Source: Methylacidimicrobium fagopyrum
GTDB taxonomy: Bacteria; Verrucomicrobiota; Verrucomicrobiia; Limisphaerales; UBA11358
Assembly (NCBI GenBank): GCA_026225255.1
Contig: JAMFSJ010000054.1
Coordinates: forward strand, 1 to 62,145
Direction of reading: 5' to 3'
Length of the DNA: 62,145 bases
In this document: in pieces, positions 9,901 to 17,784 of the stretch
Numbering within the stretch: position 1 is the first letter of the stretch
Layout of the letters: each line of letters starts with the position of its first letter
Made by a program: the position numbers and the translations under genes
Notes under the pieces: model-generated
What the model was told of the DNA's origin: nothing
Seen by the model: the letters and a program-made list of their open reading frames with translations, nothing else
Databases searched by the model: none

Positions 9901-10547
9901 TAACGGATGCGACCGGTTGGAACGCTCCGATCAGCATCACGACCAGTAACGTGATCTACACTGCTCCCGGCAATACCTACGTCAAAGGCCTGACCTTTGT
10001 GCCGTTGCCCACGGCGCATGCTTCAGTTTTGACCCCGCCGCCGATTTTGACGGCGCAAACGGGAGCCAGCGTGAGCAATCCGATTTACGTCACCAACACG
10101 CCGGACAATTCGGCTTGGCGTTCGGCCATCACTGGCATCACCGTGAATGGGGTTTCCTTGCCGTCAGCGGCCTATAACGTGACGCAAACGGGTAAGATTA
10201 TCTTCTATCCGAGCCAATCCACGTTGCTGCAAGGCTCAGGCCAGAAGTCGATCATCGTCACCGCGACCGGCTATAGCGCCGACGCTGTGGTGCAAACGCT
10301 GATCGGTGTTCCGTCGCCCGTTGTCGGCAGCACCACGCTGGCGAATGGTAAGCTAACCTTTGCCTTTACCAACCTCACCGGCTTGAGCTTCTCCATTCTG
10401 GCGACGAATAACATTGCTGCGCCCAAAGCCACTTGGCCACTGATCGGCACAGCGGTTGAGAATCCAGTTGGCTCCGGCCAATACCAATTCAGCGATTCGA
10501 ATCCGGCGACCAACGGCACGCAGTTTTATCTGCTGCGCCAGCCGTAA
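6975..10547 (+). CDS. Large secreted protein with duplicated N-terminal module and two hemoblobin-interacting-like domains
   Basis: A signal peptide (residues 1-19, GAKA|A) is followed by two copies of a roughly 220-residue beta-rich module. Both start with WTFD, contain WRVRG ... GTQGAE, and end in GSWTFDNVV or GNWRFDNVV (about 24-245 and 246-478). Two shorter domains of the DUF1533/hemoblobin-interacting type (DDPIWRSKI...VNGL at about 480-570; DNSAWRSAIT...VNGV at about 1018-1105) flank a region that may be propeller-like. The C-terminus (FTNLTGLSFSILATNN ... TQFYLLRQP) is the common tail of verrucomicrobial exoproteins. It has no PEP-CTERM anchor, so it is probably released or uses another sorting route. 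The function is unknown; binding of a polymer or surface ligand is an inference. A strong terminator follows. Confidence 0.8.
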   Translation: MKKLLAASLLAASLLGAKAATTLTAWTFDTLSVAANGSPSPSTGIGLATPLGFNNSYNNTNSVSNPDIQSLAGSSAGGANSWRVRGKGSGSFGGNGWSTSAPLGTQGAEFDGSTFGYYRLQVSFDIYATVDAEANLQVQYTTDAKTWNNAVITSAGTAGTIVTNINSANTITGTYVKLATGWNNQITVDLSGLSGADNNASFGIRVVNASVGTDCVDTTGAGYDNTSGSWTFDNVVIQGTSIDTIVDWTFDNYPSAGTIILNPLPVIGAGTASSIGFNNNYTYAGSATPGSTNGPDVTSTGGSSSGNVGPNAWRVRGNPGNNGWNTAAPIGTQGAEYDVSTAGYSNVVCSFDLYSTSQGESKMCVLYTTDGWVTTNVATSLFYGTTPAYIVTNAPINLGGSANTVVGTYFYETLGQGFFNNIIVDFTGVSGVQDNALFGFRIVNAATGFDCVAFNGGPYNNSSGNWRFDNVVVGGTSGTPAPALAFDPNATVDAPFTNTFTDDPIWRSKIAAVYVNGLVLTNTAYTTNTAGMMIFTPAKSVLLQSSGNKNISVVAASYGTAKVTQPLLAGVAVKLAITTQPAAPSASGGTLTANPVLLIADQYANGTTNPYANVIVTANANNSSWFLGGSTIQAAVNGIATFTNLTATATNGTGTISNSITFSIAGYAPLSVTNSSSFNIGAAPAIFTQGNLAVLQLDTTANNTTFSLIEVKPSLVGQTAPVNIVPIQATGTNALRLTSSGSCGKLSLSDDGTLLCFAAFVDDSAATLDETLNLNRATAALNYTNQFSIGLNFTSISPNGSQARSAVTVDNVNWIADDKGGLYYGGLGGGNLANPNLNAYNNIVVRSFGGTPYVETQKTANGQVLPVVYALGLDPDTGLYDVTKANNLTTDPLASDFYLVSTNNGSTYDILYVMDGVSATNGIIKKYSWVSGIWAASGSFTNSTGGDSLFATPNGIGGAYLYYTTAAASKNSIIRVTDATGWNAPISITTSNVIYTAPGNTYVKGLTFVPLPTAHASVLTPPPILTAQTGASVSNPIYVTNTPDNSAWRSAITGITVNGVSLPSAAYNVTQTGKIIFYPSQSTLLQGSGQKSIIVTATGYSADAVVQTLIGVPSPVVGSTTLANGKLTFAFTNLTGLSFSILATNNIAAPKATWPLIGTAVENPVGSGQYQFSDSNPATNGTQFYLLRQP

Positions 10548-10568
10548 ATCAATAAAAGCTCAAATGTC

Positions 10569-10606
10569 AAACCGGCGGGTTTCAGCACGAAACCCGCCGG
10601 TTTTTT
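10569..10606 (+). terminator. Rho-independent terminator of the 1190-residue exoprotein gene
   Basis: AAACCGGCGGGTTT and AAACCCGCCGGTTT form a perfect 14-bp stem with a 7-base loop, followed at once by a T-run (GGTTTTTTATT). It sits about 20 bases after the exoprotein stop codon. Confidence 0.92.
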
Positions 10607-10676
10607 ATTATCTTTGAATTCCCTTTAACGTTGCACCGCCTTTATTTGAACCGTAGCGGTGTCTCGAAAATAGGCG

Positions 10677-11399
10677 TCAATGTCTTAAGTTGAGCCGCGA
10701 GTAGGTTGTGAATAACTCGCCCTTATTTTGATAAGTGGACGCTAATTTGTATTGCTTTGCTTGCGCGAGGTGCGGGAATCCGACGCCTTCAGCGATGGTC
10801 GGCGCGCCGCGTCCGCCAAAGATTTTTGGGCAAATCGTCAGATGGATTTCGTCAATCACGTTGGCGCGGAACAGGGCGTCGTTCAATTCGCCACCGCCTT
10901 CGCACAATAATCGTTGCACGTTCCATTTTGCGCGTAACCAACGCAGCGCGGCCGGGAAATTAATCTCCGTTTGACCGCAAATTTTCACTTCATTGGCGAC
11001 GGTTTTGAGCTTTTTAAGGTCGGTTTTTGAAATTCGCTCGGTTGTCAAAATAATAATCGGTGAGAATTTTTTCTGGAAGATTTCTGCGCCCGGATCAATC
11101 GAGCCGCTGCCGCTGACGAGGACGCGGATATTATATTCCGCCAAATTATTTTTGAGGCGCAATTTGCGAAATTTTTCGCCGCCATTATCCAGGACCGCCT
11201 GCGAAATTTCGACCGTTCGCGCCCCGCAAATGATCGCGTCCGCCGTGGCGCGTAATTGGTAAAAATGCTGCGCATCCCGCGCGCTGCCGAACGAATGGAC
11301 GGCGCGGTTCGCGGTCGCAATTTTCCCGTCCGCCGTCATCGCCATGTTGACGAAAACAAAGGGCAGTTTTGAATTTTTAATTTTTAATTTTAAATTCAC
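10677..11399 (-). CDS. RibD C-terminal domain-type reductase (riboflavin pathway or related)
   Basis: This is a 240-residue stand-alone RibD_C/dihydrofolate-reductase-like protein. The N-terminal FVFVNMAMTADGKIA and the DAIICGARTV stretch (about 55) are the substrate- and NADPH-binding motifs, and LLCEGGGELNDALF (about 190) is the family's C-terminal signature. The deaminase half of RibD is absent, so it could reduce the pyrimidine intermediate of riboflavin synthesis alongside a separate deaminase, or act on another pterin-like substrate. It overlaps the stop codon of queA by 4 bases (ATGA), so the two are translationally coupled and expressed together. Confidence 0.85.
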   Translation of the reverse strand: MNLKLKIKNSKLPFVFVNMAMTADGKIATANRAVHSFGSARDAQHFYQLRATADAIICGARTVEISQAVLDNGGEKFRKLRLKNNLAEYNIRVLVSGSGSIDPGAEIFQKKFSPIIILTTERISKTDLKKLKTVANEVKICGQTEINFPAALRWLRAKWNVQRLLCEGGGELNDALFRANVIDEIHLTICPKIFGGRGAPTIAEGVGFPHLAQAKQYKLASTYQNKGELFTTYSRLNLRH

Positions 11400-12544
11400 A
11401 AAATCAACATCGCATCGCCGTAACTAAAGAAGCGATAACGTTCGCGGATGGCTTCGGCGTAGGCGGCCAGAACCAGTTTGCGTCCGCCCGTTGGTTCGCC
11501 GGGGGCAGCGAAGGCACTGACGAGCATGAGTAACGTGGATTCGGGTAAATGGAAATTGGTGAGCAGCGCGTCCACGATCTGAAACGGCGCGGGCGGAAAA
11601 AGGAAGATATCCGTTTTACCCGCGTGAACATTGAGTTTTCCGCCGTTTTTGCGCGCGACCGTTTCCAGCGTGCGCGTAGCCGTGGTGCCGACGGCGATGA
11701 TCCGATGGCCGGAATTTTTTGCCGCGTTCACCGCCAAAACCGTTTCTTCGCCGACCTCAAACCGTTCCGCGTGCATCTTGTGTTCGCCGATGTTTTCGAC
11801 TTTCACCGGCAGAAAAGTTCCCGCCCCGACGTGCAGCGTGACGAAGCAAATCGTGACACCAAGCGCGCGGATTTTTTCGAGCAATTCGGGCGTGAAATGC
11901 AAGCCCGCCGTGGGCGCGGCAACGGAGCCGGCGGGTTGCGCAAAAACCGTTTGGTAACGCTCGTTATCGGCGGAAAATTCGCCATGCCGCTCGATGTAAG
12001 GCGGCAGGGGAATTTCACCAAGCAAGTCAAGCTCATTGAAAATATTTTTCGTGCCGGAAAATTCCAGTTGGCGATGGCCTTCGTCGTTCACGCCGATGAC
12101 GGTCGCGCGGATGTCGGTCGGCTGACCGGCGCGGTCGAGCAGCTTGATTTGCGCGCCGATCGGGGCGCGTTTGCCGGGACGCAGCATCGCCCACCAGTGG
12201 TTGGGGGAATTTTCTTCGAGGAGCAGGATTTCGAAGTGGCCGCCGGTTTTGGCGTTCGCGCCGCGCAAACGGGCCGGGATGACGCGCGAGTTGTTCAGCA
12301 CGAGCACGTCGCCCGCACGAAAGAATTGCAATATGTCCGAAAATTGGCGATGCTCTATCCGCTTTTCTGCGCGATGCAGAACCAGCAACCGCGATTGGTC
12401 ACGCTCCGGCATGGGCGTTTGGGCAATCAGCTCCGGCGGCAGGTCAAAATGAAAATCAGCGGTTCGCACGGACACAGCGTAGCGGTTTGCTGGCGAAATT
12501 GACAATTCACGATTGCGGGAAATAAATTGTGAATAACTTTCCAA
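11396..12544 (-). CDS. queA: S-adenosylmethionine:tRNA ribosyltransferase-isomerase
   Basis: QueA transfers and isomerises the ribosyl part of SAM onto preQ1 in tRNA, giving epoxyqueuosine. Family motifs are clear: FDLPPELIAQ at the start of the fold, LNNSRVIPARL (about 80), SVAAPTAGLHFTPELL, VTLHVGAGTFLPV, and TNFHLPESTLLMLVSAF near the end. At 382 residues the frame is about 35 longer than usual. The first ATG gives a tail not expected in the family, and a GTG at 12467-12469 (VRTADFHFDL) is a likely true start. The gene diverges from mraZ, sharing the intergenic region that holds the dcw promoter. Confidence 0.93.
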   Translation of the reverse strand: MESYSQFISRNRELSISPANRYAVSVRTADFHFDLPPELIAQTPMPERDQSRLLVLHRAEKRIEHRQFSDILQFFRAGDVLVLNNSRVIPARLRGANAKTGGHFEILLLEENSPNHWWAMLRPGKRAPIGAQIKLLDRAGQPTDIRATVIGVNDEGHRQLEFSGTKNIFNELDLLGEIPLPPYIERHGEFSADNERYQTVFAQPAGSVAAPTAGLHFTPELLEKIRALGVTICFVTLHVGAGTFLPVKVENIGEHKMHAERFEVGEETVLAVNAAKNSGHRIIAVGTTATRTLETVARKNGGKLNVHAGKTDIFLFPPAPFQIVDALLTNFHLPESTLLMLVSAFAAPGEPTGGRKLVLAAYAEAIRERYRFFSYGDAMLIL

Positions 12545-12573
12545 TAAACGGCCTATTTAACGACCGTTTTCCA

Positions 12574-12603
12574 TTGACTTTCTGGGGGTAAATGGGCTTA
12601 ATA
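12574..12603 (+). promoter_or_regulatory. Sigma-70-type promoter of the division cluster
   Basis: TTGACT (12574-12579) matches a -35 box. TTAATA (12598-12603) is a fair -10 box at 18-bp spacing. The mraZ ATG lies about 50 bases further on. The four G-run repeats described next lie between and just after these boxes, where a bound repressor would block polymerase. Confidence 0.6.
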
Positions 12604-12617
12604 GGGGTCGTTCGGGG
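12583..12617 (+). promoter_or_regulatory. Four MraZ boxes at 10-bp spacing
   Basis: NGGG cores start at 12583 (TGGGGG), 12593 (TGGGCT), 12603 (AGGGGT) and 12613 (CGGGGG), exactly 10 bp apart. MraZ is known in other bacteria to bind arrays of TGGG-like pentamers separated by 5 bases and to repress its own operon. Both the spacing and the place, over the promoter and just before mraZ, fit. The last run also forms a small GGGGG/CCCCC hairpin with 12625-12629. Confidence 0.75.
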
Positions 12618-12654
12618 GTAAAATCCCCCGTTCGGCTGAAAGCTGTGGATAACA

Positions 12655-13122
12655 ATGAGCGCCGCGCCCAACCAAAAAACAATCTATTACAATGCGAATC
12701 ATGCGCATGGTTTAGATGAGCGGCGGCGTTTGCAGATTCCCGCGAAATGGCGGCCCGAAGAAGAGGGTTCAGAGTTGACCTTGATGTTGTGGCCGAAGCA
12801 CAAAGCGGGCGCGTGTCTGCGGGTATTGCCGCCGGAGCAGATGGCTAAATTGCTGGCGGACATCAACGCTTTGCCGAGCGGCGATCCGAACAAGGTGATG
12901 ATGAAGCGGTTTGTCGGCAGCGAATCAGAGCAGGTGACGCTCGACAAGGCGGGACGAATTTCTTTGCCGGAAAAAATGAAGGTGGGCGCGGGCATCAAGG
13001 ATCAGGCGGTGCTGGTCGGGATGTTGGATTATTTCGAAATCTGGGACGCAGACACGTTGGAGCGGGCGCGCGCGATGGATGCGTCGCCGACGGTGGATGC
13101 GCTCGCAAAATTCTTGGACTAA
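12655..13122 (+). CDS. mraZ: Transcriptional regulator MraZ
   Basis: MraZ is the DNA-binding autorepressor that heads dcw clusters. The 155-residue protein has two AbrB-like halves, each with the signature turn: DERRRLQIPAKWR (about 21-33) and DKAGRISLPEKMK (about 98-110). Its length is close to the usual 140-155. Four 10-bp-spaced boxes lie upstream, as expected for autoregulation. The next gene starts 2 bases after its stop codon. Confidence 0.94.
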   Translation: MSAAPNQKTIYYNANHAHGLDERRRLQIPAKWRPEEEGSELTLMLWPKHKAGACLRVLPPEQMAKLLADINALPSGDPNKVMMKRFVGSESEQVTLDKAGRISLPEKMKVGAGIKDQAVLVGMLDYFEIWDADTLERARAMDASPTVDALAKFLD

Positions 13123-13124
13123 TT

Positions 13125-13691
13125 ATGAACCTGGGAAAATTACTCGGCGCGGGAAAAAGCTTTTTTGGCGGACGCAAAGTTGTCTCGTATTCCGAAGACA
13201 AGCACGTCTATCTGCCGAAGTTCAACGAAAAGAATCCGTTCGGCGTGAAAGTCGAAGAGAAAACTTCCGTTGCCGCTGCGCCGACGCCGGTCGCCCCCGC
13301 CGCGAAGAAAGTTTACGCGCCGGTGACGCCCTTGGCGGTATCTGCCCCCTCCGTCGTATCCGTCAAGCCGGTGGTCGCCAAAACGCCCCGACCCGCCGTG
13401 TTCTCCGCGCAAAAGCCGTTGCGCGCACCGAGTTGGACGGAAAAGTTAAACCCGTTCCGCGCGTCGTCGCCGGTGGTGCCCGCGCAAAAAGCCGAGCAAA
13501 CGGAATTGTCACTCAACGTCACGAAAGTTTCGTTGGGCGAAGTGAAAGTGTTGCACAACGATTTGTCCGACGGCGACGTCGATTATGTGCCGGTGAAATC
13601 CCGCACGCTCGCGCCGGCTGAAGCCCCGCGCTTGGCGGGCACGCGTCAACCGCTGGAGTTTTTCCAAGAACGCCAGTTGGAAACCGTTTAA
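13125..13691 (+). CDS. Unknown proline/alanine/valine-rich protein between mraZ and rsmH
   Basis: I do not recognise this 188-residue protein. The N-terminus is basic with glycines (GKLLGAGKSFFGGRK), then comes a short charged part (YSEDKHVYLPKFNEKNPFG), then a long low-complexity stretch rich in Ala, Pro, Val and Lys (about 45-130), and a more ordered end (LSLNVTKVSLGEVKVLHNDL ... LEFFQERQLETV). It has no signal peptide or membrane span. Tight packing (2 bases after mraZ, 13 before rsmH) shows it is part of the dcw operon, where no gene is expected in most bacteria. A linker or scaffold role in division is possible but only a guess. Confidence 0.8.
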   Translation: MNLGKLLGAGKSFFGGRKVVSYSEDKHVYLPKFNEKNPFGVKVEEKTSVAAAPTPVAPAAKKVYAPVTPLAVSAPSVVSVKPVVAKTPRPAVFSAQKPLRAPSWTEKLNPFRASSPVVPAQKAEQTELSLNVTKVSLGEVKVLHNDLSDGDVDYVPVKSRTLAPAEAPRLAGTRQPLEFFQERQLETV

Positions 13692-13704
13692 ACCAAAATG
13701 CAAA

Positions 13705-14637
13705 GTGCCAGAATTCATCCACAAACCAGTGATGGCGGCGGAAGTGCTGGCCGCCTTGAGCCCGTGTCCGACCGGCCGTTACGCCGACGGGACGCTCGGT
13801 GGAGCTGGTCACGCGGCGCAATTGCTGGCCGCGAGTTCCCCGACTGGATGGCTGTTTGGGTGCGATCGCGATGGCGTCGCGGTTGAGACCGCGAACACGC
13901 GGTTGGCGGAAAAATTTGCCGGACGGTTTGAGATTCGGCGCGGAAATTTTTCGGAACTGGCGGATTGGGTTCCGGTCGCAAGTTGCGATGGTGTGTTGTT
14001 GGATTTGGGCGTGAGTTCGCCGCAATTGGATCAGGCCGAACGCGGATTCAGTTTTCAAAACGACGGCCCGCTCGATATGCGGATGGATAATCGGCAGCCG
14101 TTGACCGCTGCGGGTTTGGTGAATGGCGAAGAGGCGGAAGCCCTGGCGAAGATCTTTTGGGAATACGGTGACGAGCGCGATTCGCGCCGGTTTGCGCGGG
14201 CAATTGTTCACGACCGGGCACAGCGAAAATTTGAGACGACGCGGCAACTGGCGGATTTGATCGAACGCCTCGCGCCGCGCCACGGAAAAAAGGCGCATCC
14301 GGCGACAAAAGTATTTCAAGCCTTGCGGATCGCGGTGAACGATGAGATCGGTTCGCTGAAACGAGGCTTGGCGGGCGCGGTGAAATTGTTGAAGCCGGGC
14401 GGAAGATTGGCGGTGATCACCTTTCATTCGTTGGAAGATCGCGTGGTGAAAGAATTCGGTCGCGAACGGGCGCGGGAATACACGTTTCCGGGGGAAGTGG
14501 ATGTTCCCGAATTGCGGACGCCGATCGTGCCGGAACTGAAATGGGTTTCGCGCAAGGCGATTTTGCCGGGCGACGTTGAATTAAAAGAAAATCCGCGCGC
14601 GCGCAGTGCGCAGTTGCGAGTGATGGAAAAAATATAA
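13705..14637 (+). CDS. rsmH: 16S rRNA (cytosine-1402-N4)-methyltransferase RsmH
   Basis: RsmH (MraW) methylates C1402 in the decoding centre of 16S rRNA using SAM. Seen here: HKPVMAAEVL at the N-terminus, the SAM-binding YADGTLGGAGHA, the family signature LLDLGVSSPQLDQAERGFSF (about 100-119), and VITFHSLEDRVVK near the C-terminus. At 310 residues it has the usual length. The start is a GTG at 13705 (PEFIHKPVM). The ATG at 13698 is out of frame. Confidence 0.95.
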   Translation: MPEFIHKPVMAAEVLAALSPCPTGRYADGTLGGAGHAAQLLAASSPTGWLFGCDRDGVAVETANTRLAEKFAGRFEIRRGNFSELADWVPVASCDGVLLDLGVSSPQLDQAERGFSFQNDGPLDMRMDNRQPLTAAGLVNGEEAEALAKIFWEYGDERDSRRFARAIVHDRAQRKFETTRQLADLIERLAPRHGKKAHPATKVFQALRIAVNDEIGSLKRGLAGAVKLLKPGGRLAVITFHSLEDRVVKEFGRERAREYTFPGEVDVPELRTPIVPELKWVSRKAILPGDVELKENPRARSAQLRVMEKI

Positions 14638-14646
14638 CGGCGGTCG

Positions 14647-15066
14647 ATGACTGCCCCAGCGACGCTCCCGGAGCGACGCACAAAAAAGAATTTTAAGATG
14701 GCCAAGAACCGAAAAAACCAGTCAGCGTCGATCCACTTTGGACCCGTGGTGAAGGTGGTTTTATTGTGTTTTGTGTTCTGCGGTTCGGCGGTTGGTTACG
14801 TCTGGGAGAAAAATGAAATCAACCGGCTCGCGCGGCATATTTCTGAAAGTGAAAAGAAATTGAGCCAGCTGAAAGACGACAACGACCGGCTCGCGAATCA
14901 AGTCGCGGTTTTGCATTCGCCGGTGATGATTGATGCGCGCGCGCGGCAGTTGAATCTCGGTCTCGTGCCGGCGCAGCCGGCCCAGGTGGTGCGGTTGAGC
15001 GACACCCCGGCCGATGAGAAAATGCGAACGCGACAATTCGCCGGGCGGCCGACGTTGAATCCTTAA
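14647..15066 (+). CDS. ftsL: FtsL-like division protein
   Basis: This is a small bitopic membrane protein: a basic cytoplasmic tail, one transmembrane helix (VVLLCFVFCGSAVGYVW), and then a coiled-coil segment (NEINRLARHISESEKKLSQL) ending near PVMIDARARQLNLGL. That architecture and the position between rsmH and ftsI are diagnostic for FtsL, which bridges FtsB/FtsQ to FtsW/FtsI in the divisome; sequence conservation in this family is always low. An in-frame ATG at 14698 (MAKNRKNQ) may be the true start, giving 122 residues. Confidence 0.8.
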   Translation: MTAPATLPERRTKKNFKMAKNRKNQSASIHFGPVVKVVLLCFVFCGSAVGYVWEKNEINRLARHISESEKKLSQLKDDNDRLANQVAVLHSPVMIDARARQLNLGLVPAQPAQVVRLSDTPADEKMRTRQFAGRPTLNP

Positions 15067-15145
15067 CGAAAAATAATTTTGGCCGCCGCTCGTGACGCCG
15101 TCGGGTGAGGAACCGATCGCCACGGGCGGCTGGCCGTTTTTAGGA

Positions 15146-17035
15146 ATGAACAACAAACTGCAATTCAGGCGCGCGACGCTGCTGCTGATTTTTATCAGTC
15201 TGGCATTCGTGGGGCTGGGCTTCCGTTTGGTGGATTTGCAAGTGTTGCGGCACGACGCGTTGTCGAAATTGGCGGACGATAATACCCGGCGTGATTATTG
15301 GGAAATGCCCCGCCGTGGCGACATTCTCGACGTCAATGGCAACGTGCTCGCTACGAGCACCGAAGTGAAAACCGTTTGCGCCGATCCGACCTTGATCGGC
15401 AATCAGCAAGCCCTCGTTGCGCGCACGCTCGCGCCGTGGTTGCAGACGAACGAGGCGTCGCTTTACCAAAAACTGTTGCCGCGCGCCGTCGTTTCCAAGA
15501 ACGAGCAAGGGCAGACGGTCACGAATATTTCGCATTACGTCCGGCTCGCCCGCAACATTTCGCCGGACACGTGGCAACACATTCGCGCGGCGATGACGAA
15601 CCTGACCTTTGACACCGGCGGCAAAAAACTGACGCGCCCGGAACGCAATTTTTACAATGGGATACGGTCGAGTGCGGTGTTTGCGGAGACGGATCAAAAA
15701 CGCGTTTATCCCAACGGTTCGCTCGCGGCGCAGGTCATTGGATTTTCCGGCGTGGAAGAAGCCAAAGTGGATGACCGGAGTGTTTCGCAAATCGTGGGTC
15801 GCGATGGGATCGAGTGGGCGATGAACACGAATCTGTTTGGCGTCGCCGGTTGGCGGGTGACGGAAGCCGATAGTAAACAACACGAATTGGTTTCCATGCG
15901 CGCCCAAGATGTTCCGGCGCGCGACGGACTCGATGTCGTCCTGACCATTGATTCCGTGGTGCAACATATCGTGGAAACCGCGCTCGCCGATGCCATGCAA
16001 AAACATACGCCCCAAAGCGTCGCGTGCATCGTGACGCGTCCGGGCACGGGAGAAATTTTGGCGATGGCCTCAATCCCGACTTTTGATCCGAACCAGCCGA
16101 ACACCATTTCGACGGAAACCCGCGATCGCGCCATCACGGACAATATGGAACCGGGTTCGACGTTCAAAATTGTCGTGGTCAGCGGCGCGTTGAATAACGG
16201 CATCGTCAAATTGAATGACCAATTTGATTGCGAACGCGGGCACTTCGCTTTTGCCGGTCGCGTTTTGCACGACGCCGAACCGCACGGCATTTTGTCAACG
16301 GAAGGTATCATCACGAAATCGTCCAATATCGGCGCGGCTAAAGTGGGTATCAAGCTCGGCGCACAGGGGCTTTATGATTACGCGTGGAATTATGGTTTCG
16401 GTCAGCGCACGGGCATTTTGCTGCCGGGTGAATCGAAGGGGGTTTTATATGCGGCGGCACCGAACCGGCTGATCACGCTCGCGCAAATTCCGATGGGTCA
16501 CGGCGTCGCTGTGACGCGTTTGCAGATGATCATGGCGATGGGGGCGATTGCGAACAACGGTTGGCTGATGCGGCCGATGATCGTTAGTCGCTTGCAAAAT
16601 CACGATGGCAGCCTCGTGCAACAATACACGCCGCAACGGGTGCGCCGCGTCATCAGCGACGAGACGGATAAGCAAATGATTGAAGCGTTAAAAACCGTTG
16701 TGACCAAAGACGGCACGTCACCCGGCGCAGCGCTGAAAAATTATGTCGTTGCCGGCAAAACTGGCACGGCGGAAAAAGCCGGCATCGGCGGTTACCTTCC
16801 CGGCAAATATATTTCGTCGTTCATCGGATTTTTCCCGGCAGACAATCCGCAGATCTGTATTTCCGTGGTGATGGATGAACCGAAGGAAGGCCATTTTGGA
16901 GGGATCGTTTGCGGTCCGGTTTTCAAAGACATCGCCGAACGTTGCGCGAGTTATCTGAATATTCCGGCGGACCCGAATTTGATGCAGACTAATCAAGCGC
17001 CGCTGATGGCGGAAAACAACCTTCGTAAACGTTGA
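15146..17035 (+). CDS. ftsI: Peptidoglycan transpeptidase FtsI (class B penicillin-binding protein)
   Basis: FtsI cross-links septal peptidoglycan. After an N-terminal anchor (LLLIFISLAFVGLGFRLVDL) and the class B pedestal (RRGDILDVNGNVLATS), the transpeptidase domain carries all three catalytic motifs: S338-T-F-K341, S392-S-N394 and K538-T-G540 (numbered from the ATG at 15146). There are no PASTA repeats. An upstream GTG at 15092 would add 18 residues; I prefer 15146 because it places the positive charges right before the membrane helix. An AGGA lies immediately before that ATG, too close for a standard ribosome site. The downstream gene starts 4 bases after the stop codon. Confidence 0.93.
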   Translation: MNNKLQFRRATLLLIFISLAFVGLGFRLVDLQVLRHDALSKLADDNTRRDYWEMPRRGDILDVNGNVLATSTEVKTVCADPTLIGNQQALVARTLAPWLQTNEASLYQKLLPRAVVSKNEQGQTVTNISHYVRLARNISPDTWQHIRAAMTNLTFDTGGKKLTRPERNFYNGIRSSAVFAETDQKRVYPNGSLAAQVIGFSGVEEAKVDDRSVSQIVGRDGIEWAMNTNLFGVAGWRVTEADSKQHELVSMRAQDVPARDGLDVVLTIDSVVQHIVETALADAMQKHTPQSVACIVTRPGTGEILAMASIPTFDPNQPNTISTETRDRAITDNMEPGSTFKIVVVSGALNNGIVKLNDQFDCERGHFAFAGRVLHDAEPHGILSTEGIITKSSNIGAAKVGIKLGAQGLYDYAWNYGFGQRTGILLPGESKGVLYAAAPNRLITLAQIPMGHGVAVTRLQMIMAMGAIANNGWLMRPMIVSRLQNHDGSLVQQYTPQRVRRVISDETDKQMIEALKTVVTKDGTSPGAALKNYVVAGKTGTAEKAGIGGYLPGKYISSFIGFFPADNPQICISVVMDEPKEGHFGGIVCGPVFKDIAERCASYLNIPADPNLMQTNQAPLMAENNLRKR

Positions 17036-17039
17036 TGAT

Positions 17040-17780
17040 ATGAACCCACCGCGCCCACAACTTTTTGGAATGCTCGCCGGACTTTTTCTGGCGGCGGGCT
17101 TGGTCGTGTCTTCGATGCTGGGCACGACGGCGTGGGTGAAAATAAAAAATTCACAGTTCATCACTGCCAAAGGTTCCACGCGCAAAAATGTGAAATCTGA
17201 CCTGGTCGTTTGGAAAGGTTCGTTCACGACCGAAGCGGCGACCTTGTTGGAAGCACAGCAAAAATTAAAAGCTGACGCCGCGAAAGTTGGCCGTTTTTTG
17301 TCGGACAACGGCGTGACAAATCTGGTTTTAAAGCCGATTGCCATTGATCAAATTCAAGCCAGCATCTCGAATGAAACGAACGGTGAAAGCATCGCGCGCC
17401 AAATCACGGTGGGTTATCATCTGACGCAAAAAGTGCGGGTGGAATCCGGTGAGGTCGAGCAGGTGGCGCAAATCGACACGACGCCGCTGATCGCGCAGGG
17501 CGTTTTGTTCACGACCGAGCCGCCGCAATTTCTTTATACCAAAGTGGCCGAGGAAAAAATTGAAATGCTGGCCGACGCGACCAAAGATGCCCGCGCCCGC
17601 GCCGAACAAATTGCCGCGCAAGGCAGCCGGAGCATCGCGAATTTACACGACGCCGAGATGGGGATTTTTCAGATCACGCCGCTGCATGAAAGCGATACCA
17701 GCGGCGACGGTTTGAACGACACGAGTTCGTTGGATAAAACCATCACTGCCGTCGTGACCGCGACTTTTTTATTGAAATAA
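17040..17780 (+). CDS. SIMPL (DUF541) domain protein
   Basis: This 246-residue protein has one N-terminal membrane helix or uncleaved signal (GMLAGLFLAAGLVVSSMLG) and a SIMPL domain. The family pattern is seen in ITAKGSTRKNVKSDLVVWKG, the helix LLEAQQKLKADAAKVGRFL, and the C-terminal ADATKDARARAEQIAAQ followed by a final beta strand (ITAVVTATFLLK). SIMPL proteins (E. coli YggE-like) are periplasmic or surface-attached with poorly defined roles. Its place is notable: it fills the slot between ftsI and murF where murE normally lies, 4 bases after ftsI and 4 before murF, so it is surely co-transcribed with them. Confidence 0.88.
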   Translation: MNPPRPQLFGMLAGLFLAAGLVVSSMLGTTAWVKIKNSQFITAKGSTRKNVKSDLVVWKGSFTTEAATLLEAQQKLKADAAKVGRFLSDNGVTNLVLKPIAIDQIQASISNETNGESIARQITVGYHLTQKVRVESGEVEQVAQIDTTPLIAQGVLFTTEPPQFLYTKVAEEKIEMLADATKDARARAEQIAAQGSRSIANLHDAEMGIFQITPLHESDTSGDGLNDTSSLDKTITAVVTATFLLK

Positions 17781-17784
17781 TTTT

